DNA from: Methanosarcinales archaeon
Lineage (GTDB): Archaea > Halobacteriota > Syntropharchaeia > Alkanophagales > Methanospirareceae
DNA: 8,909 nucleotides
Direction: 5' to 3'
Assembly: GCA_030621945.1 (NCBI GenBank)
Contig: JAUXGS010000028.1
Span: forward strand, 1-8,909
Made by a program: the position numbers and the translations under genes
In this document: piece after piece, positions 5,162 through 8,909 of the stretch
Numbering within the stretch: the stretch's first letter is position 1
Layout of the letters: each line of letters begins with the position of its first letter
The notes under the pieces: generated by a model
The model's input: the letters and a program-made list of their open reading frames with translations, nothing else
The model's database searches: none
Told to the model about the DNA's origin: nothing

Positions 5162-6952
5162 GTGAAGGAATATCTGCTTGGAAATGCTGCGATTGCAAGA
5201 GGTATCCTCGAGGCGGGTGCAGGTGTTGTTACCGGTTATCCTGGGACTCCAGCATCCGAGATAGTGGAGAGCGTGGTGCCTTTTGCTAAAAAGTACGGCA
5301 TTCATGTGGAATGGTCGGTCAACGAGAAGGTGGCCGTAGAGGTTGCCATCGGGGCCTCGTGGACGGGAACGAGGGCCGTAGCCATCATGAAACATGTGGG
5401 CCTGAACGTTGCTGCCGACCCTTTTATGACGCTGGCCTACACTGGTGTGCGAGCTGGGCTTGTGGTGATTGCCTCAGATGACCCGTTCTGTCACTCATCT
5501 CAGAACGAGCAGGACTCGCGGCGGTATGCCCAGTTTGCCTCCATCCCCTGCCTGGACCCTGCGGATCCGCAAGAGGCAAGAGATATGTGTAATTATGCCT
5601 TTGAACTCTCTGAGAAGCTGGAGTTACCTGTTCTCCTCAGACCAACCACACGGGTCTCACATGCTAGAGCTGACGTGGAGGTAGGGCAAATAGAAGAAGA
5701 GCGTTCGAATCCCGAGTTCGTGAAGAATCCCGCCAGATGGGTTATGCTTCCAGTACACGCCAGACCACGCCATACTGAGCTTCTAAAGAAGCAGGATCGG
5801 ATCAGAGCAGCCCTGTCGGATGTGCCTTGGAACCGGCTCGTGTTGCGTGGAGATCTAGGAATCATTGCTTCAGGGATTTCGGGCCTTTACGCTGAAGAGG
5901 CGATAAAGCAGTTGGAAGCAGATATTTCCATTCTACGGATCGGCACCTTCCCTCCTCCTGATGGCCTGTGTTCCGAGTTTCTTGAGCATGTCTCTAAGGT
6001 GATGGTGATCGAGGAGCTGGAGCCAGTGTTAGAGGAATACGTGGAGAGATTGGCAAGGGTATGTAACTCTGATCTGGAGATTCTCGGCAAGAGGTCAGGT
6101 CACATCCCGCGTGAGGGGGAGCTGGATTCCCTCATAGTTAGAAATGCCATTGCAGAGATGTTTGATCTCCCGGAGGAGGAGGTTTTATCTTTGAAGGAAG
6201 CCGAAGAGATTCTGCCGCCCAGACCACCTGCACTTTGTCCGGGATGCAGCCACCGAGCAACCTACTATGCAATGAGGAAAGCCTTCGGGAAGGATGCGAT
6301 TTTCCCCAGTGATATTGGGTGTTACACGCTTGCCGTCCCAATGGGAACTATTGATACTTGCCTCTGTATGGGCGCGAGCATAACCGTTGGCAGTGGGATC
6401 AGATTTGGCGGTGAGGAGCGAGATATATGTTGCAGCATTGGCGATTCGACGTTCCTTCATACCGGACTGCTCGGGTTGCTCAATGCCGCTTACAACAAAG
6501 CGAGAATAACCGTCGCTATACTGGACAATTCGACCACGGCGATGACTGGACATCAGCCCCATCCGGGAACCGGCTTCACCGTAAGCGGCGAGAAGGCAAA
6601 AGCAGTATCTATTGGAACTCTCGCTAAGGCATTGGGAGCCGACTTTGTCGAAACTGTGGATCCATACGATATTGACGCGACAATAGAGTCCTTCAAGCGG
6701 GCACGGGAGTTTCCGGGACTTTCGGTGGTTATTGCAAGGCAGGCCTGTGTGACTAATGCGAGAAGAGCAGGCATAAAGCGAAGACCTTTCATGGTTAACA
6801 ATGAGAACTGCAACGGGTGCAGGGAGTGTGTGGAGTTTGGCTGTCCTGCAATCGAGTTCGATGAGGATAATGCTCGAATCAACTCGCTCTGTTCCGGGTG
6901 TGGAGTATGTGCCCAGATATGCCCCAGTAATGCCATCGAGGTGGTCGAATGA
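5162..6952 (+). CDS. iorA: Indolepyruvate:ferredoxin oxidoreductase, alpha subunit
   Basis: The 596-residue catalytic subunit of an oxygen-sensitive cytoplasmic enzyme that converts indolepyruvate and other aryl-pyruvates plus CoA to aryl-acetyl-CoA and CO2, reducing ferredoxin. The N-terminal pyrimidine-binding domain opens with GNAAIARG and has GYPGTPASE (25-33). The thiamine-diphosphate domain starts at ALCPGCSHRA (357-366) and carries the metal/diphosphate motif from GDS (427-429) to LDNSTTAMTG. The C-terminus is a two-cluster ferredoxin domain: C550, C553, C556, C561 with an x4 gap typical of IorA, and C577, C580, C583, C587. The length is normal and no key residue is lost. It starts with GTG behind a strong AGGAGGG. 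The last four bases overlap the start of iorB, giving translational coupling. It could act in aromatic amino-acid breakdown or, in reverse, in arylacetate assimilation. Confidence 0.95.
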   Translation: MKEYLLGNAAIARGILEAGAGVVTGYPGTPASEIVESVVPFAKKYGIHVEWSVNEKVAVEVAIGASWTGTRAVAIMKHVGLNVAADPFMTLAYTGVRAGLVVIASDDPFCHSSQNEQDSRRYAQFASIPCLDPADPQEARDMCNYAFELSEKLELPVLLRPTTRVSHARADVEVGQIEEERSNPEFVKNPARWVMLPVHARPRHTELLKKQDRIRAALSDVPWNRLVLRGDLGIIASGISGLYAEEAIKQLEADISILRIGTFPPPDGLCSEFLEHVSKVMVIEELEPVLEEYVERLARVCNSDLEILGKRSGHIPREGELDSLIVRNAIAEMFDLPEEEVLSLKEAEEILPPRPPALCPGCSHRATYYAMRKAFGKDAIFPSDIGCYTLAVPMGTIDTCLCMGASITVGSGIRFGGEERDICCSIGDSTFLHTGLLGLLNAAYNKARITVAILDNSTTAMTGHQPHPGTGFTVSGEKAKAVSIGTLAKALGADFVETVDPYDIDATIESFKRAREFPGLSVVIARQACVTNARRAGIKRRPFMVNNENCNGCRECVEFGCPAIEFDEDNARINSLCSGCGVCAQICPSNAIEVVE

Positions 6953-7542
6953 AGACATCAGAGTGCGACATCATTGTGGTCGGTGTTGGTGGCCAGGGAG
7001 TGATCCTGATCTCTAATATAATTGGGAAGGCGGCGATGAAGGCTGGCTACCCTGCAAGGGGTGCGGAGACGCACGGGATGGCTCAGCGCGGAGGTAGCGT
7101 GATAAGCCACATCAGGTTAGGATGCGAATTCGGTCCACTGGTGCCCGCCGGAGGGGCGGAGATATTGTTAGCTCTCGAACCTGCTGAAGCCCTAAGGTAT
7201 GCCCATTACTTATCTGAAGACGGCATCGCGCTTGTGAACACCAACCCGGTACTTCCGATCACTGTGACCACAGGGCAATCGAGCTACCCACCGCTGGAGG
7301 AGATTCTTGCACCGCTCCAAAGAATATGCAGAAGCGTCAAAACTCTTAATGCGACAAAGCTGGCAGCCAAGGCAGGCAATCCACAAGCTATGAACGTCGT
7401 GATGCTGGGAGTCCTATCCAGGTATATCCCACTACCGGAAGATATGCTCATCGAGTCACTCAGTGAGTCAATACCAGCAAAGTTTCTGGAGGTCAACAGA
7501 CGCGCCTTTGAACTCGGAAAGAGTGAAATTGAGGAAGCATAA
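6949..7542 (+). CDS. iorB: Indolepyruvate:ferredoxin oxidoreductase, beta subunit
   Basis: A 197-residue gamma-type domain subunit that partners IorA. The N-terminus carries the family motif VVGVGGQGVI (residues 10-19), followed by ARGAETHGMAQRGGSVISHIR, characteristic of the 2-oxoacid:ferredoxin oxidoreductase gamma/IorB family and involved in CoA binding. The C-terminal part, NVVMLGVLSRYIPLPEDML, is also typical. The length matches known IorB proteins. The ATG overlaps the iorA stop as ATGA, so the subunits are made in step from one message. No independent promoter is seen. No clear terminator stem follows; the next 60 bases contain two copies of TATCATAA (7573-7580, 7582-7589). Confidence 0.94.
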   Translation: MKTSECDIIVVGVGGQGVILISNIIGKAAMKAGYPARGAETHGMAQRGGSVISHIRLGCEFGPLVPAGGAEILLALEPAEALRYAHYLSEDGIALVNTNPVLPITVTTGQSSYPPLEEILAPLQRICRSVKTLNATKLAAKAGNPQAMNVVMLGVLSRYIPLPEDMLIESLSESIPAKFLEVNRRAFELGKSEIEEA

Positions 7543-7682
7543 AGCGAGGCAATCCGCAAGGGAGTCTCATCATATCATAATTATCATAACGTGACAATCT
7601 CAAGTTAGTGTTTGGATTTGGGATTTGTTACAGGTGGGTGAGAGAAGATGTGCCAACAGATGGTAGAAGTCCGGAGATAAAT

Positions 7683-8009
7683 ATGAGGGAAATTAAAGCA
7701 CAGAATTTAACAACCCCTCTTTTAGACCGATATGTTCTCTTCTTTGAAGAAATTTTTGGAAATGATTTGAAGACAGTAGCGGTTTTTGGCTCTTTTGCAA
7801 GAGGATCACCTAGTAGTTATATTGACCTTTTAATTACCGGTGCTGTACTTCTATAATTTTGATGAATGTATATTGAGTGAAAAGTTCGATAATATTAGGA
7901 GAAGATTGAGAGATTTGGGAGCGAGAAGGTCTTGCACGAAGATTCGTGGTTCTGGCTATTAAAGCTGGATGAGAAGCGGGAAGAAGAAGTAGATATGGCA
8001 ACAGGTTAA
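7683..8009 (+). pseudogene. Nucleotidyltransferase-domain protein, decayed
   Basis: Remnant of an archaeal MNT-type nucleotidyltransferase. The front reads MREIKAQNLTTPLLDRYVLF to VAVFGSFARGSPSSYIDLLI, the start of the GSxxxG-(S)D-x-D fold. One aspartate of the catalytic pair is gone because the SD before IDLL is missing. The text then jumps to GAVLL, which in intact relatives lies well downstream, so the middle is deleted. The frame ends at TAA 7854-7856. Shifting at 7852 gives YNFDECILSEKFDNIRRRLR and DLGARR, the family's C-terminal segment. A second shift near 7930 gives LHEDSWFWLLKLDEKREEEV, ending at TAA 8007-8009. At least one deletion and two frameshifts make a product very unlikely. 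In intact form it could have been an antitoxin or adenylyltransferase; no toxin partner is seen. Confidence 0.75.
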
Positions 8010-8090
8010 TCGAAAATATTTTTGTTAACGCTGTTTATCCGTGATAGTTTAAGTTCGTTCACCGACACACGGTTTGACAATATTGCTTGA

Positions 8091-8113
8091 AATGGGATGT
8101 TTTCCATTCCATT
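8091..8113. repeat. Hairpin upstream of cohesin gene
   Basis: AATGGGATG (8091-8099) pairs with CATTCCATT (8105-8113) over a 5-base loop: nine pairs with one G-T. It ends next to the TATA-like box of the cohesin gene. It could be a terminator of upstream transcription or a protein site. Confidence 0.4.
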
Positions 8114-8114
8114 C

Positions 8115-8168
8115 ACTATATATGAGCAAATCACGAAGGTACAATTAAGGTAACTATTAATGGTTACC
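8115..8168 (+). promoter_or_regulatory. Cohesin-gene promoter and GGTAAC dyad
   Basis: CTATATATG (8115-8123) is a good box A, predicting a start near 8145. GGTAAC (8149-8154) and its exact reverse complement GTTACC (8163-8168) flank an 8-base spacer at that start, an operator-like arrangement or a leader hairpin. Confidence 0.45.
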
Positions 8169-8174
8169 ATAAAG

Positions 8175-8190
8175 CCCCTAAAGGGGGTGA
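8175..8190 (+). promoter_or_regulatory. RBS of cohesin gene within a GC hairpin
   Basis: GGGGGTGA (8183-8190) is a near-ideal archaeal ribosome binding site 8 bases before ATG 8199 and decides that start. CCCC (8175-8178) can pair with GGGG (8183-8186) across TAAA, partly hiding it. Confidence 0.5.
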
Positions 8191-8198
8191 CGAGAGGT

Positions 8199-8909
8199 AT
8201 GAAACTGGGAGGTGGGAGCGTGAAATCGAAAGAAATACCCGCTATGAGGCCACAATCCTCGCGGGGGGTGAAGACGGGTGGGGCACAGAAGAGTAGTGCT
8301 AATATGAAAAAAGGAGAAAAAAGATTGAGAATTGGTCTAACTATAGGGATACTCGCTGCTATATTCGTGGCATGTGTACCACCTGCCTTCGCACAGCCCA
8401 CTGCGAACAACTTCGGCGTTGAGGCTGCAAGTGGGTACAAAAATACCTACGTAGGAGTACCCGTGAACATTACCAATGTGCAAAATGGACCTGTCAACAG
8501 TATAATATTCGATATTACATACGATAAACGCGTCATAAACGTTGTGGATGTTCAGAATGGGGATTTAACAGCTGATTGGCGGGATCCATATATTAATAAC
8601 GACTTTCCGTGGGGAACCACGATTGCATTGTTGTATGACACAAATGCACTACAGAATGGATCAACGGGCTCAGTCGTACTGCTTAACTTCAGTGTTATTG
8701 GCGAACCCTGTGAAACAAGCGTGATGAATCTCGCGAATATACAATTGGCTGACACCGGGTATAATGTAGGAACCGCACCTGCAAAAAATGGCACGTTTAC
8801 CGTATTGGTCTATAGCACAATAACAGGAGACATTACTGACATCACGGGAACGGGAATAGAAGGGGTAACGGTTACGCTAACCAAGGCAAACCCGAGCGTC
8901 ATGAAGACG
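8199..8909 (+). CDS. Secreted cohesin-domain protein (3' end missing)
   Basis: The first 237 residues of an exported protein; the frame is still open at the right edge. Residues 1-44 are a long basic N-region, 45-64 the hydrophobic core (IGLTIGILAAIFVACVPPAF), and cleavage is likely after AFA (65). If ATG 8304 (residue 36) is used the signal has ordinary length; 8199 is preferred for its GGGGGTGA. Residues about 72-202 form a cohesin fold: VPVNITNV, IIFDITYDKRVINVVDVQNG, SVVLLNFSVIG and a closing NGTFTV. Cohesins bind dockerins, in cellulosomes and in surface proteins of some archaea. Residues 206-230 (STITGDITDITGTGIEGVTV) start a carboxypeptidase-regulatory-like beta-sandwich. N-glycosylation sequons occur at N90, N153, N163 and N197. 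No dockerin or anchor is visible in the part present. A role in surface assembly or adhesion is inferred. Confidence 0.85.
   Translation, partial: MKLGGGSVKSKEIPAMRPQSSRGVKTGGAQKSSANMKKGEKRLRIGLTIGILAAIFVACVPPAFAQPTANNFGVEAASGYKNTYVGVPVNITNVQNGPVNSIIFDITYDKRVINVVDVQNGDLTADWRDPYINNDFPWGTTIALLYDTNALQNGSTGSVVLLNFSVIGEPCETSVMNLANIQLADTGYNVGTAPAKNGTFTVLVYSTITGDITDITGTGIEGVTVTLTKANPSVMKT

Noticed and set aside
6185..6958. A 257-codon minus-strand frame opposite iorA
   Set aside because: It overlaps the thiamine-diphosphate and ferredoxin domains of IorA and encodes nothing recognisable; it is a shadow.
7573..7589. Two TATCATAA copies as a possible repeat array or CRISPR-like element
   Set aside because: There are only two copies, with one base between them and low complexity; chance or a weak AT-rich promoter element explains them.
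8006..8440. A 144-codon minus-strand frame opposite the start of the cohesin gene
   Set aside because: It covers the promoter, leader and signal peptide of a well-supported secreted protein, and no family is seen.

Overview
The window looks like the chromosome of a euryarchaeon, probably a methanogen or methane-oxidiser relative (for example the ANME/Syntropharchaeia side of the tree). The evidence is a methanogen-type thymidylate synthase, an archaeal tRNA-His without an encoded CCA end, AT-rich box-A-like promoters, an archaeal helix-turn-helix regulator of the COG2522 type, an IorA/IorB ferredoxin-dependent 2-oxoacid oxidoreductase pair, and a secreted cohesin-domain protein. The lineage is an inference; the gene families are read directly from the translations. 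Coding density is modest, and several genes are broken or very small, so part of the window is slowly decaying.

Layout. Bases 1-672 hold the 3' part of a thymidylate synthase gene that enters from the left edge. A 331-base gap follows, then a 58-residue zinc-ribbon protein (1004-1180). The next 500 bases hold a T-rich stop signal, an unexplained hairpin, a possible 25-residue peptide and then tRNA-His(GTG) at 1689-1760. Only 24 bases after the tRNA begins a GMC-like flavoprotein carrying an inserted four-cysteine iron-sulfur motif (1785-2984). It converges on a minus-strand HTH regulator (3083-3415), with inverted repeats between the two 3' ends. The regulator is divergent from a NifU-like iron-sulfur protein (3475-3735), and a perfect 16-bp palindrome plus a shared TATA-like box lie between them. 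Behind nifU come a 30-codon ORF and a cutA gene broken by one extra T. Next are endonuclease IV (4218-5087), the iorAB operon (5162-7542), a badly damaged nucleotidyltransferase gene (7683-8009), and the start of a secreted cohesin-domain protein (8199 to the right edge).

How they fit. The iorAB operon makes an enzyme that oxidises aryl-pyruvates to acyl-CoA with ferredoxin as electron acceptor, in amino-acid fermentation or, in reverse, synthesis. The regulator/NifU pair may form a small iron-sulfur or metal-responsive unit: the regulator ends in a four-cysteine cluster and sits opposite an iron-sulfur carrier gene, with an operator-like palindrome placed to control at least its own promoter. 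CutA, a metal-tolerance protein, originally fitted that theme but is now frameshifted. The cohesin protein is the clearest accessory gene; its leader carries a dyad at the predicted transcription start and a GC hairpin that overlaps the ribosome binding site.

No CRISPR array, insertion sequence, rRNA or integrase is visible. The most distinctive items are the cysteine-rich regulator with its palindrome, the iron-sulfur GMC-like flavoprotein attached to tRNA-His, and the cohesin leader.
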